Source: Archangium sp.
GTDB taxonomy: Bacteria > Myxococcota > Myxococcia > Myxococcales > Myxococcaceae
Assembly (NCBI GenBank): GCA_030695565.1
Contig: JAUYRZ010000084.1
Location: forward strand, 40,033 to 104,032
Length of the DNA stretch: 64,000 bases
Reading direction: 5' to 3'
Part shown: positions 9,354-18,078 of the stretch, piece by piece
Layout of the letters: each line of letters opens with the position of its first letter
Position numbering within the stretch: the stretch's first letter is position 1
The notes under the pieces: generated by a model
The model's input: only the letters and a program-made list of their open reading frames with translations
Database searches by the model: none
What the model was told of the DNA's origin: nothing
Position numbers and translations under genes: made by a program

Positions 9354-11669
9354 GTGAGTAGCGCTCGTCAGGTCGCAGGCTTCCTCCTGGCGGTGGAATG
9401 GAGAGACGCCCCTCGCGGCCTCGAGCTCACCTTGTGGGCGGCCTCTGCTTCCGACGGTCCCCTTCGCGCCACCATCACCGGCCAGGAAGCGGTGATGTTC
9501 GTGCCCCGCTACGCCGAGACGAAGTCGGGCCGCCGGGTGCCGCGTGCGCTCAAGTCACGCGAAGGCGCCGACGTCGACGCGGTGTACTTCACCTCGCAAC
9601 GTGCCCTCGTGCAGGAGCGTGAGCGCATTCAAGCCGCCGGCGGCCTCACCCTCGAGTCCGACCTCAAGGCGACCAACCGCTTCCTGATGGAGCGCTTCAT
9701 CAACGGCGGCCTCACCCTCACCGGCAAGGCGGCGCCGGAGAACGGCGTGCTCCACTTCCACAACCCGCAGGTGCACGCGGCCGATGTGACGCCGAAGCTG
9801 CGCACGCTCTCGCTCGACATCGAGACCGATGGTTGGGAAGGGCCCGTGCTCTCGATTGCGCTGGCCGGCTGCGGGCTCGAGCACGTGTTCATGGTGCGCG
9901 ACGGAGCGGACACGCAGGGCCTCACCTTCCACCCGGATGAACGCGCGGCCTTCGAGGCGGCGTTCGAGGCCATTCGCACGACCGACCCCGACGCGATCCT
10001 CGGGTGGAACGTGGTCGACTTCGACTTACGCGTGCTCGATGCGCGCTGCCTGGCGCTGGGCATTCCGTTCGCCATCGGCCGCGCGGGTGAGAAGGCGCGC
10101 GTGCTGCTGGGAGAAACGGCGCAGAGCGTCTCCATCGCGCGGGTGCCCGGCCGGGTGGTGCTCGACGGCGTGGCGACGTTGCGAAACGCGTCGTGGGCCT
10201 TCGAGCGCTACACCCTGGAGCACGTCGCCCGGCAGTTGCTGGGCCGCGGCAAGAAACGCGACGAAGGGCTCGATGCGCTCGCCGAGATTCGCCGCATGTA
10301 CCGCGATGATCCGGCTGCGCTCGCTGCGTACAACCTCGAAGACGCACGCCTGGCGCTGGAGATCTTCGAGAGGGCCGAGTTGGTGGAGTTCACCATCGCG
10401 CGCGCGAAGCTCACCGGCCTTCCGCTCGATCGCCAGGGCGGTTCGGTGGCCGCCTTCGATTATCTCTACCTGCCGAGGCTCCATCGCCGCGGCTACGTCG
10501 CGCCCGACGTGGGGAGCAACTCGCCCGTCGCTTCACCCGGCGGACACGTGCTCGACAGCGTGCCCGGGCTCTACACCCACGTTGCGTCGTTCGATTATCG
10601 CTCGCTGTATCCGAGCATCATCCGCACGTTTCAGATCGACCCGCTGGGGTTGTGGTTCCCAGGCCAGGCGCCGGTGCAGGGACCGCCCGAGGTCGGCGCT
10701 CAGTTCATGCGGGTGGGCGCGATTCTCCCCGAGCTCATTTCGCACCTGCACGAGGAACGCACCAAGGCGCGTGACGCGGGCAATGAGACGCTCTCGCGGG
10801 CCATCAAGATCTTGATGAACTCGTTCTACGGCGTGCTGGGGACGCCGGGGTGCCGCTTCTTCGACCCCCGCCTCGCGTCTTCCATCACCTTGCGCGGTCG
10901 GGAGATCATCGAACGTTCACAGGCCTTCCTCGAGGCGCGCGGGCAGCAGGTCATCTACGGCGACACCGACTCGTTGTTCGTGAAGCTCGACCCGAAGCTC
11001 GATGAAGCGGGGGCGCAGGCGGAAGGTCAGCGGCTGACCGAGAGTCTCAACACCTTCTGGCGCGAGCGCGTGCAGGAGGAACACGGCCTGACCAGCTTCC
11101 TCGAGCTGCGTTTCGATGCGCTGTTCTTGAAGTTCTTGATGCCCACCATGCGGGGCTCGGAGAAGGGCTCGAAGAAACGCTACGCGGGCACCACGCGCGC
11201 GAAAGATGGCTCGACCCAGCTGATCATTCGGGGGCTCGAGGCGATTCGCACGGACTGGACTCCACTCGCCCGTGAGGCGCAGCGGGAGTTGCTCGAGAAG
11301 GTCTTCGCGGGACTTCCGTGGGAGGCGTGGTTGCTCTCGCTGCGCGAACGGCTCATGCGCGGTGAGCTCGATCAGCAGTTGATCTACCGGAAGCGGCTGC
11401 GGCGGGGCGTGAACGACTACGCCTCGGTACCGCCTCATGTGAAGGCCGCGCGGTTGATGGAGTCGGACGCGGCCGACGACGCGCCGGCCAGTGACGTGGA
11501 ATATGTGATCAGCACGCGCGGGCCAGAGCCGATGTCGATGCGGAGCGCGCCGATTGACTATTCGCACTACCTCGAGAAGCAGCTCGCGCCCGCGGTGGAC
11601 GTGGTGCTCGGGCTCCTTGGCACTTCGTTCGAGCGCGTCGCGGGGACGCAGCTCTCCCTCTTCGACTGA
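9354..11669 (+). CDS. polB: DNA polymerase II, family B
   Basis: Family B DNA polymerase with proofreading, used in repair and restart of stalled forks. At 771 residues it is close to E. coli Pol II (783). Exonuclease motifs: LSLDIETDGWE (about 154), ILGWNVVDFDLRVL and YNLEDARLALEIF. Polymerase motifs: A, DYRSLYPSIIRTFQ (about 417); B, KILMNSFYGVLGTPG; C, YGDTDSLFV (catalytic aspartates, about 538). All catalytic residues are present, so it should be active. The start is GTG 9354 with upstream AGGAAGCGG as a possible ribosome-binding site. It stands alone between REP-like elements. In E. coli polB is SOS-induced, but I see no obvious LexA box here. Confidence 0.95.
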   Translation: MSSARQVAGFLLAVEWRDAPRGLELTLWAASASDGPLRATITGQEAVMFVPRYAETKSGRRVPRALKSREGADVDAVYFTSQRALVQERERIQAAGGLTLESDLKATNRFLMERFINGGLTLTGKAAPENGVLHFHNPQVHAADVTPKLRTLSLDIETDGWEGPVLSIALAGCGLEHVFMVRDGADTQGLTFHPDERAAFEAAFEAIRTTDPDAILGWNVVDFDLRVLDARCLALGIPFAIGRAGEKARVLLGETAQSVSIARVPGRVVLDGVATLRNASWAFERYTLEHVARQLLGRGKKRDEGLDALAEIRRMYRDDPAALAAYNLEDARLALEIFERAELVEFTIARAKLTGLPLDRQGGSVAAFDYLYLPRLHRRGYVAPDVGSNSPVASPGGHVLDSVPGLYTHVASFDYRSLYPSIIRTFQIDPLGLWFPGQAPVQGPPEVGAQFMRVGAILPELISHLHEERTKARDAGNETLSRAIKILMNSFYGVLGTPGCRFFDPRLASSITLRGREIIERSQAFLEARGQQVIYGDTDSLFVKLDPKLDEAGAQAEGQRLTESLNTFWRERVQEEHGLTSFLELRFDALFLKFLMPTMRGSEKGSKKRYAGTTRAKDGSTQLIIRGLEAIRTDWTPLAREAQRELLEKVFAGLPWEAWLLSLRERLMRGELDQQLIYRKRLRRGVNDYASVPPHVKAARLMESDAADDAPASDVEYVISTRGPEPMSMRSAPIDYSHYLEKQLAPAVDVVLGLLGTSFERVAGTQLSLFD

Positions 11670-11673
11670 GAGG

Positions 11674-11711
11674 TCTCCCTCTCCCTTCGGGAGAGGGTCG
11701 GGGTGAGGGGC
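11674..11711 (+). repeat. REP-like element between polB and the next gene
   Basis: TCTCCCTCTCCCTTCGGGAG with AGGGTCGGGGTGAGGGGCC begins four bases after the polB stop codon. It separates polB from the co-directional lipoprotein gene whose start lies ten bases beyond. Confidence 0.8.
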
Positions 11712-11720
11712 CCACGTGCT

Positions 11721-12563
11721 ATGGCACCGCACGTGCGCGCCTTGATCTCGACCCTCGCCGTGCTGCTCACCCTCACCAACTGCGCGAAGAAGGCCGCCCC
11801 GCGCGCGTGCTTCGACGTCACCACGAGGACCACGAGTCAGACCACGCGCGAAGTCTTCACCCGCCGCGGCTGTCAGGGCGGCGGCGTGACCTGGGCTGGG
11901 ATTCTGAGAGTGCTGGTGAACCGAGAAGGCTCACCTCAGCCCGCGATGGAGTCCGGATGGACCGGCGATGTGAAGGCCATGAACGGCGGCCTGCTGTCCA
12001 TCGACGAAGAAGGCGACGGCGCACGCTTCTGCACCACCCTTCCCGCGCTGCTCGACCGCGTGCGAGGAGAGGTCGATCGACTCAACGCCGACCCCAAAGC
12101 GCTCGAGAAGGCGATGGGCGAGACGACCGCGCTCGAGCTCGAATGCGAAGGGGCCGACGATGAAGCGCTCGCCCAGCTCAATCAGCCGAACCCAGTGCCG
12201 ACGCCAGGCGACGAGGAGCTCGCGTATCGCGCCCTCCAACAGCAGCGTTTCGAGGCAGCGCTGCGCGGTCAACCCGCATGGTGCTGGCCAACCCCGTCAC
12301 GCGAGGGCTCGTCAGGCATGCTGCGCTTCGAGCCCGACGGTGGCCTGACGCACCGCGAGTTCGATGGGGGCGCCTCGAACGGACGCTGGCGTCTCGCGAC
12401 GGACGGCAGGGTCGAGGCGATGCTGCCCCGCTCACTTCATCACTTCGACGTCGAAGCCTCGGGCGCTCTCAGCACGCACTTCATCCCCGCCATGGGAGCG
12501 GATGGCACCGTGAAGGTCATCGTCGAAGAGCTCGTGCCGGGCGACCGCTGCCTCCGCAAATAA
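11721..12563 (+). CDS. Hypothetical lipoprotein
   Basis: 280-residue protein I do not recognise. The first 25 residues form a lipoprotein-like signal ending in LTLTNC, although Asn at -1 is unusual for a lipobox. The mature part has four further cysteines in its first half (ACFDV, GCQGG, FCTTL, LECEG), a central acidic helical stretch, and a C-terminal part with GMLRFEPDGGLTHREF and NGRWRLATDGRVE that resembles a lipocalin-like or calycin strand pattern. ATG 11721 is preferred over the upstream GTG 11703, which lies within the REP-like element. Probably envelope-associated. Function unknown. Confidence 0.7.
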   Translation: MAPHVRALISTLAVLLTLTNCAKKAAPRACFDVTTRTTSQTTREVFTRRGCQGGGVTWAGILRVLVNREGSPQPAMESGWTGDVKAMNGGLLSIDEEGDGARFCTTLPALLDRVRGEVDRLNADPKALEKAMGETTALELECEGADDEALAQLNQPNPVPTPGDEELAYRALQQQRFEAALRGQPAWCWPTPSREGSSGMLRFEPDGGLTHREFDGGASNGRWRLATDGRVEAMLPRSLHHFDVEASGALSTHFIPAMGADGTVKVIVEELVPGDRCLRK

Positions 12564-12564
12564 C

Positions 12565-12607
12565 CTCGCTGCGAAGCGGGGAGAGGTCGGCCCGCAGGAC
12601 CGGGCCA
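12565..12607. terminator. Hairpin between convergent genes
   Basis: Between the lipoprotein stop and the convergent helicase stop lie a degenerate REP half (CTCGCTGCGAAGCGGGGAGA) and a short stem GGCCCG/CGGGCC at 12589-12594 and 12601-12606. It could terminate transcription from both sides. No T-run is present. Confidence 0.35.
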
Positions 12608-12641
12608 ATCGAGCAACGCAGTGGGCCCTTAGACCCTGACT

Positions 12642-14873
12642 TCATGACGACTTGAGTTGTTTCACGAGCCACGCGCCGGTCGCGGCATCGATGCCCAGGT
12701 GCAGGAACGCTTGGTCGAGCCGGTGCTTTTGCGAGGACAAGATCGTCTCGAGCGCATCGATGCGCACCGCGACCGGGCCCACCCACTCGTACGCCCAGGC
12801 CACGGAGTCACGCACCTTCATCACGTCGCGGCGAATGACGGCCGCGCCCGGAGCCCCCGCGGGGCGTGCCCGCTCTTCGAACAACGCCGTCAGCATCGCG
12901 CGCCGCTCGAGGGCACTCGCAGTCGCTGCCTTGTCGACGATGAAGAACCGCGCGCCTTGCCGCACCCCCAGCTCATCGAGCCTGCGGTGCGAGTCGCGAT
13001 CGAGCAGGCGCACCTGCTCGAGCAACGCCGCGTCGCTGCGCACGATGCCCAGCCCCCGCGCGAAGCGCCACGCGATGGCCCGCAACGGCGGCGCACGTCC
13101 CGCCGCGGTCAGCGCCTGCGCCGGGAAACCACCCATCGCCTCGGCCACCACGTCGCGCGCACACGCCGCCAGCCGGCGCTCCAGCTGCACACGCTGGCCA
13201 CCGTTCCACGCATCAGCGTCGACCAGCGCCACGCCGGGGGTCAGCAGGTCGCTGCCCCGCACCAGCTTGCCCAGCACTTCACCTTCGAACGAGATGCTGC
13301 CCCACCCGTCGATGACGAGCTCATCGCCCCGTGCGCGCACGAGCCGCTGCACGAAGTCTTCCTGGCTCGGCCCGGTGTCCATCAGCCGCGCGAGCTGTGC
13401 GAACGGGCCACCGACCGCCGAAGCCGTCGCCGCGACACGCCGGCGTCGCACCACCAGCGCCGACTTCTGCACGAAGCGTTCGACCAGCCGCTGATGGAGC
13501 GCGTCACCCAGCGCGTCTTCGATGGCCCGCGTCGTCTGCTGCCAGGACGCCGCGTCGTTCACCCAACCCGACCGATGCGAGATGTACGTCCACGTTCGGA
13601 TCGCTTCCAGCCGCGCGGTGAGCGTGTGCAGATCGCCCTTCAGGTCGTCGAGCGGAGCCACCTGCCAGCGCAGCCAGTCGTCGCGCAGCCGCCCGTTGCC
13701 TTTCCCCAACTGCAGGAAGAGCTCTTTGATCAAGCGCGGGTGCTCGCCCAACATGCCCTTGCGAAAGTCTGGAATGCGGCAGACGTCCCAGAGCAGCTCG
13801 ACGACCGCGGGGTCGGTGGTGAGCCCGAGCACTTCAGGATCCTGCGCGACCGCTTTGAGCGCATCGAAGTCATCGGCGCGCTCGACGCGGTTGAACAGCT
13901 CGCGCGAAGGCGCCACCGAGAGCGAGTCGAGCAGGGCGCGCGGGCTCTCGAAGTCGAGCTCGACGCTGCGCCACACCAACCGCTGCACCGCGGGGAAACG
14001 GTGCCCTTCAATGGCGGAGACCACCCGTGGGGCGAGCTCGGGCGCCACGGTGAGCGTGCCGAACTCACCATCTTGCACGTGCCGGCCCGCGCGGCCGGCG
14101 ACTTGCCCGAGCTCGTCGAGCGTGAGGTCGCGTTGTTCGAAGCCGTCGAACTTGGAGAGCCCCGCGAAGGCGACGCGCTCGAGGTCGAGGTTCAGCCCCA
14201 TGCCGATGGCGTCGGTGGCCACCAGGTACTGCACCTCGCCCGACTGGTACATCGCGACCTGCGCGTTGCGCGTGCGGGGCGAGAGCGCGCCGAGCACCAC
14301 GGCGACGCCACCGCGCAGCTGCCGCAGCGACTGGGCGAGTTCGTAGACACGCTCGGTGGAAAACGCGACCACGGCCGAACGCGGCGGGAGGCTCTTGAGC
14401 GACTTGGTGCCGAAGCTCGTGAGCGACGAGAGCCGCTCGCTGCGACGAAACGTCACCCCGGGGAGCAGCTCGCGCAGCAGCGGCCGCATCGCTTCGGCGC
14501 CGAGGAACCAGGTCTCGCGCCGCCCCCGCGCGTGCAGCAGGCGATCGGTGAAGACGTGGCCTCGCTCCCGGTGCGCGCAGAGCTGGATTTCATCGACCGC
14601 GAGGAAGTCGACCGGCTCGTCCACCGGCATCGCCTCGACGGTGCAGATCCAATACGACGGGTAAGCCGGTACGCGTTTCTCTTCGCCGGTGACCAGGGCC
14701 ACTCGCGCTTCGCCGACACGAGCCGTGACCCGGTCGTAGACCTCTCGCGCGAGGAGTCGCAGCGGCAGACCCATCATGCCGGTGTCGTGCTCCAGCATGC
14801 GTTCGATCGCGCGCCACGTCTTGCCCGTGTTCGTGGGGCCGAGCTCTGCGACGAGAAGTGAGGGGGGCTCCAT
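12642..14873 (-). CDS. SUV3-like ATP-dependent RNA helicase
   Basis: Superfamily 2 helicase resembling mitochondrial SUV3/SUPV3L1, which unwinds RNA for a degradosome. Residues 5-350 hold the two RecA folds: Walker A LGPTNTGKT, the DEIQ Walker B box (AVDEIQLCAHRERG, the SUV3-type variant of DEAD), motif IV region VAFSTERVYELA, motif V ATDAIGMGLNLDL and motif VI QVAGRAGR. A long helical C-terminal region of about 390 residues follows. Start ATG 14873; the upstream frame extension runs into a REP-like element and is rejected. In bacteria this family is scattered. Whether it works with PNPase or RNase R here is an inference by analogy. No RNase gene is adjacent, and the gene appears monocistronic. 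Confidence 0.85.
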   Translation of the reverse strand: MEPPSLLVAELGPTNTGKTWRAIERMLEHDTGMMGLPLRLLAREVYDRVTARVGEARVALVTGEEKRVPAYPSYWICTVEAMPVDEPVDFLAVDEIQLCAHRERGHVFTDRLLHARGRRETWFLGAEAMRPLLRELLPGVTFRRSERLSSLTSFGTKSLKSLPPRSAVVAFSTERVYELAQSLRQLRGGVAVVLGALSPRTRNAQVAMYQSGEVQYLVATDAIGMGLNLDLERVAFAGLSKFDGFEQRDLTLDELGQVAGRAGRHVQDGEFGTLTVAPELAPRVVSAIEGHRFPAVQRLVWRSVELDFESPRALLDSLSVAPSRELFNRVERADDFDALKAVAQDPEVLGLTTDPAVVELLWDVCRIPDFRKGMLGEHPRLIKELFLQLGKGNGRLRDDWLRWQVAPLDDLKGDLHTLTARLEAIRTWTYISHRSGWVNDAASWQQTTRAIEDALGDALHQRLVERFVQKSALVVRRRRVAATASAVGGPFAQLARLMDTGPSQEDFVQRLVRARGDELVIDGWGSISFEGEVLGKLVRGSDLLTPGVALVDADAWNGGQRVQLERRLAACARDVVAEAMGGFPAQALTAAGRAPPLRAIAWRFARGLGIVRSDAALLEQVRLLDRDSHRRLDELGVRQGARFFIVDKAATASALERRAMLTALFEERARPAGAPGAAVIRRDVMKVRDSVAWAYEWVGPVAVRIDALETILSSQKHRLDQAFLHLGIDAATGAWLVKQLKSS

Positions 14874-14909
14874 GACGCCGCGTGGAGATAACACCGGCGG
14901 GCATATTTG

Positions 14910-14946
14910 CCCCTCACCCTGACCCTCTCCCACAAGGGAGAGGGGA
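14910..14946 (-). repeat. REP-like element upstream of the helicase
   Basis: CCCCTCACCCTGACCCTCTC with CCACAAGGGAGAGGGG lies between the stop of the 86-residue gene and the start of the helicase, both on the minus strand. It therefore sits in the leader of the helicase message or at the 3' end of the upstream one. Confidence 0.8.
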
Positions 14947-14954
14947 CACCTTGA

Positions 14955-15215
14955 TTACTGGTGGAACGCTCGAATCTCTTCGGGCGTGTACGGCGCCACC
15001 TCGATCACCTTCGCTTTTTCCCGCAGGAACTCGGGCACCATCAAACGCGCTTCCCGCTCGGTCTCGACACTCACCAGCGCGTAGCCCGTGTGATCGCCCT
15101 TGGTGCAGCCGAACTCGTATTTGGCCAACACCCCAGGCCCTGCGGCCAGGGTCTCATCCAACGCGTGCAGGCATTCTTCCTTCGTATGCGGCGACTCGAT
15201 CATGAAGTCACTCAT
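14955..15215 (-). CDS. Small hypothetical protein, ferredoxin-like fold predicted
   Basis: 86-residue cytoplasmic protein (MSDFMIESPHTKEECLHALD, then YEFGCTKGDHTGYALVSVET). It has a beta-alpha-beta pattern, the invariant-looking GCTKGDHTGYA loop and a C-terminal VIEVAPYTPEEIRAFH. The pattern resembles small stand-alone alpha/beta-barrel dimers, but I cannot name a family or function. Start ATG 15215 has a strong GGAGGAG ribosome-binding site 7 bases upstream; the longer frame to 15263 lacks one. It follows the TIGR02996-type gene by 41 bases on the same strand and may share its transcript. Confidence 0.8.
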   Translation of the reverse strand: MSDFMIESPHTKEECLHALDETLAAGPGVLAKYEFGCTKGDHTGYALVSVETEREARLMVPEFLREKAKVIEVAPYTPEEIRAFHQ

Positions 15216-15256
15216 GGGGTTCTCCTCCAGCAGATCACTAACGGGAGGAACGGCCC

Positions 15257-16804
15257 TCACCACGCCAGTTCGGCCGGCACGTCTTCCAACTCGGCCGTCG
15301 TCACGGGCTGCTTGAAACGCCGCGCGAGCTGCTCGAGCTCCTTCACGCCAGAGTCATCGACCTCGCAACGCACCGAGAGCCGCACGCTGGCCGGCTGCAG
15401 CCACGTCAGCTCCAGCAGGATCTCTTTCCAGCGGTGAGCCACGGGACCGTTCGTGTCGAGCTCCACCAGCTCGAGCCGCCACTGCTTGCGTTCCCGTTCC
15501 AGGATGACCAGCCGTTCATCGTCACGCAGCTCCACCCGCGTCAGGTGGGATGGCAACCAGCTCAGGCCCATCTGACCGAGCAGCGCGGGCATCACCGTCT
15601 CCGACTCGGCGCTGAAACGGAGCCGCTCCAAGCCTGGCAGATCTGCCAGCCGCGGGAGGGAATCGCGCAGCTCCCGGGTCGGCTCGAACTGACCGAAGTG
15701 CAGCCCGAGCCATTTCGGCGGTGCGGCGAGTCGTTCCAGCACGTCGACGGCCTGATCAGGCAACGCGGCCACCACCACCGAGCGGAGCGTGAGGGGCAGT
15801 GCTTCACGCGCGGCTGCCTTGAGGGCCTCCAGCTTCACCAACCCCGCATCTTCCAGGCCCGTCATGGTCTTGCTGAAACGTTGCAGTCCACGGCGCACCC
15901 GGCGCACGGTGGCCCACTCCGGCGCTTCGCTCGCGAGGAGGAACTGCGCCGATTTCACCGCGCGCACCGAGACCTCGGCCACGAAGCCTTGCTGGAAAAG
16001 GGGCGGTTGATCCTTGAGATCGATCACCTCGGCCAGCGTTCCCAACCACTGCCGCCCGTGCGCCTTGAGCAACGCGCGTTGCCGCTTGAGTGACGCGCCC
16101 GCGAGTTGGAGCGCGATGAACTCGCCGCGGGGATCGCCCTGCTCCAATAAGCGATCGGCCAGCACCTGCCGCAACGAAAGGTCGCGCGGGGCAGCCCAGA
16201 TGGGGGCGTAGAGCGACTCGGTGGCAGGGGGGAGCGCGGTGGGGACCTCCCAGGTCGTTTCCGCGAGCCGTTTTCGTTCGGCCTGGGGCAACTCGGGGCC
16301 CACGGGCCGTTGAGCCAGGCCCCGTTGCAGCATGCGCACGGTGCGCGCGGCGAGGCCGTCTTCCAGCAGGTTCAAGGGGAAGCCCAGCTCGAGCACGCGG
16401 TGGTGCGAGTCGTCGCCGTGCGTCTCCACGCAGTCGAGCAGGCGGCGGGTGAGCTTCGAGGTGAGCGGCACGTCGACGTCGCCCACCAGCAGCCGGGTGG
16501 CCAGGGTGGCGATACGGGGATCGGCCGGGAGTTTGGCCAACGCTTCGAAGAGCGGCCAGGCGAGGGAAGCCGTGGTGGTGCGGGTGAAGGCTTCGAGCTG
16601 TTTGAGCCGGGCGGAGAGCAGCACGGCGGGTTCGCTCTTCACGCCCGCCAGCAACATCTTCGCCGCGTCCGTCTTCTTGGCCGGGAGGCGGGGCAGCTCG
16701 ACCTGGAGGCCGTCTCCGAGGTGCTGGATGAGCTCGGAGGTGGAAGGGTGGCGAGCGGTCCGCCAATGGGCCAACAAGGTGTCGAGCGGGACTTCGGTGC
16801 TCAC
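15257..16804 (-). CDS. TIGR02996-type repeat-companion protein
   Basis: 515-residue protein of unknown function. Residues around 210-230 (LRQVLADRLLEQGDPRGEFI) match the TIGR02996 motif, a short domain found mainly in myxobacterial and planctomycete proteins next to leucine-rich repeats. The downstream half has repeating amphipathic segments with leucines at regular spacing (LERLAAPPKWLGLHFGQFEP, LPRLADLPGLERLRFSAESE) that could be degenerate leucine-rich repeats. No signal peptide or transmembrane segment is visible. GTG 16804 was taken as the start because earlier codons of the frame lie in a REP-like element and the divergent deaminase gene. Likely a protein-protein interaction scaffold; that is inference. 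Confidence 0.75.
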   Translation of the reverse strand: MSTEVPLDTLLAHWRTARHPSTSELIQHLGDGLQVELPRLPAKKTDAAKMLLAGVKSEPAVLLSARLKQLEAFTRTTTASLAWPLFEALAKLPADPRIATLATRLLVGDVDVPLTSKLTRRLLDCVETHGDDSHHRVLELGFPLNLLEDGLAARTVRMLQRGLAQRPVGPELPQAERKRLAETTWEVPTALPPATESLYAPIWAAPRDLSLRQVLADRLLEQGDPRGEFIALQLAGASLKRQRALLKAHGRQWLGTLAEVIDLKDQPPLFQQGFVAEVSVRAVKSAQFLLASEAPEWATVRRVRRGLQRFSKTMTGLEDAGLVKLEALKAAAREALPLTLRSVVVAALPDQAVDVLERLAAPPKWLGLHFGQFEPTRELRDSLPRLADLPGLERLRFSAESETVMPALLGQMGLSWLPSHLTRVELRDDERLVILERERKQWRLELVELDTNGPVAHRWKEILLELTWLQPASVRLSVRCEVDDSGVKELEQLARRFKQPVTTAELEDVPAELAW

Positions 16805-16823
16805 GCTCGCTTCCGTAGCATGT

Positions 16824-16864
16824 CCTCCCTCTCCCCAACCCTCTCCCCCTCGGGGAGAGGGAGA
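16824..16864 (+). repeat. REP-like element between divergent genes
   Basis: CCTCCCTCTCCCCAACCCTC then TCCCCCTCGGGGAGAGGGAG. This is one of few copies placed between two divergent start codons (16804 and 16882), where a terminator role makes little sense. It may instead occupy the promoter region. Confidence 0.8.
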
Positions 16865-16881
16865 TGGTGTAGAGCGTCGCG

Positions 16882-17931
16882 ATGCAGCTCGATCTTCATC
16901 GACACCTCGAGGGCTCTCACAGTCCACGCGCTTTGCTCGAGGTCGCGCAGACGTTCGATCTCCGTCATCCGCTCTTCTTCGATGCTGCGGCGAAGACGTT
17001 TCGCACACCCGAAGCCCTCAGCACCCAACTGACCATGGCCGCGCCCTCGGATGACGCGACCCTCTTCTACCAGTGCATCGTGAAGGCCCGCGCCGCCTAC
17101 GTCAGCGTGGAGGCCATTCGTGCGCTCTCCGTGCTCGCCTTCCGGGAAGCGGCCAACGACACCGATGGTTTCGAGATGCGGCTCTCGCTCTTCTCGATGG
17201 CCCGCACGCTGCTCGAGAACCAGCAGCGGCCCTGGCGCGAGGTGAAGCCCGTCGACTTTGCCGAGCAGTACGCCCGGCCGATCCTCCTCTCCGTCATCTC
17301 CGCGCGCGACGAGGTGCAGAAGGCCACCGGCAAGCCGATGCTGCTGCGCCTGGGGCTCTCGCGCACCTTCGAGAGTGAGCCGCACTACCGCGCGCTGGCC
17401 GCCATGGTGGTGGAGCACGCCCGCGCGTTGGTCGGGCTCGACGTGCTGGGCATCGTCACCGGCGTCGACAAGGAGCCGCTCCCCGCCCCGCTGGTCGACA
17501 TCCTGGAAAAGCTGCGCCCTCACCTGCCCGACCTCACCATTCACGCAGGCGAGTTCGAAGGGCACGCGTCGGTCGATCGCACCCTCGAGCTCTCTCCCCG
17601 CGGCATCGGTCACGGCGTGCACTCGTTGCAGAGCCCCGCCACCCTGGAGCGCCTCGCCAGAGAGGGCGTCACCCTCGAGGTGTGCCCCACCAGCAACCGC
17701 CTGCTCATCCCCACCGCGCTCGAGCAGCTCCAGCGCGCGCACGGCGGCGCCACGCCGCTCAAGGCGCTGCAACACGCGCAGGTGCACTGCGTGCTGGGCA
17801 GCGATGACCCCACGCCCATGGGCACTTCCTTCCGTCGCGAAATTGAAGTGGCAGGAGAACTCGGGGTCGATCTGAAACGCCTCGAGGCCGACACGCTCCG
17901 GCGATGGCAGCAGCTGACGGGTTCGTATTAG
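16882..17931 (+). CDS. Adenosine deaminase family enzyme
   Basis: 349-residue metal-dependent amidohydrolase of the adenosine/AMP deaminase family, cytosolic, converting adenosine (or a related nucleoside) to inosine. Zinc and catalytic motifs are in order: DLHRHLEGS at the N-terminus, LTIHAGEFEG (catalytic Glu), GHGVHSLQ, EVCPTSN and GSDDPTPMGTS. The protein lacks a signal peptide. The family also includes adenine deaminases and modified-nucleoside deaminases, so the exact substrate is uncertain. Start ATG 16882 begins immediately with the catalytic MQLDLHRHLEG segment, as in short bacterial members. The next gene on the plus strand begins about 150 bases downstream and is unrelated. Confidence 0.88.
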   Translation: MQLDLHRHLEGSHSPRALLEVAQTFDLRHPLFFDAAAKTFRTPEALSTQLTMAAPSDDATLFYQCIVKARAAYVSVEAIRALSVLAFREAANDTDGFEMRLSLFSMARTLLENQQRPWREVKPVDFAEQYARPILLSVISARDEVQKATGKPMLLRLGLSRTFESEPHYRALAAMVVEHARALVGLDVLGIVTGVDKEPLPAPLVDILEKLRPHLPDLTIHAGEFEGHASVDRTLELSPRGIGHGVHSLQSPATLERLAREGVTLEVCPTSNRLLIPTALEQLQRAHGGATPLKALQHAQVHCVLGSDDPTPMGTSFRREIEVAGELGVDLKRLEADTLRRWQQLTGSY

Positions 17932-18078
17932 CCAGCCGCGGGTGCGAGCCCTCATCGCTGCGTTCTTCGGTGCACTCGACCATGTGGACTCACGCCGCGC
18001 TGAGTCGTGAACTTCCGCTGGCGGGGCTGAGATCGATTGACGTAGGAGGCCGCTCTCACTCGGTTGGGGGCCTTCACC

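Noticed and set aside
12657..14861. 734-codon plus-strand open frame opposite the helicase
   Set aside because: Antisense to the SUV3-like gene, whose helicase motifs are unambiguous. Arg/His/Gln-rich composition is typical of shadows in GC-rich DNA.
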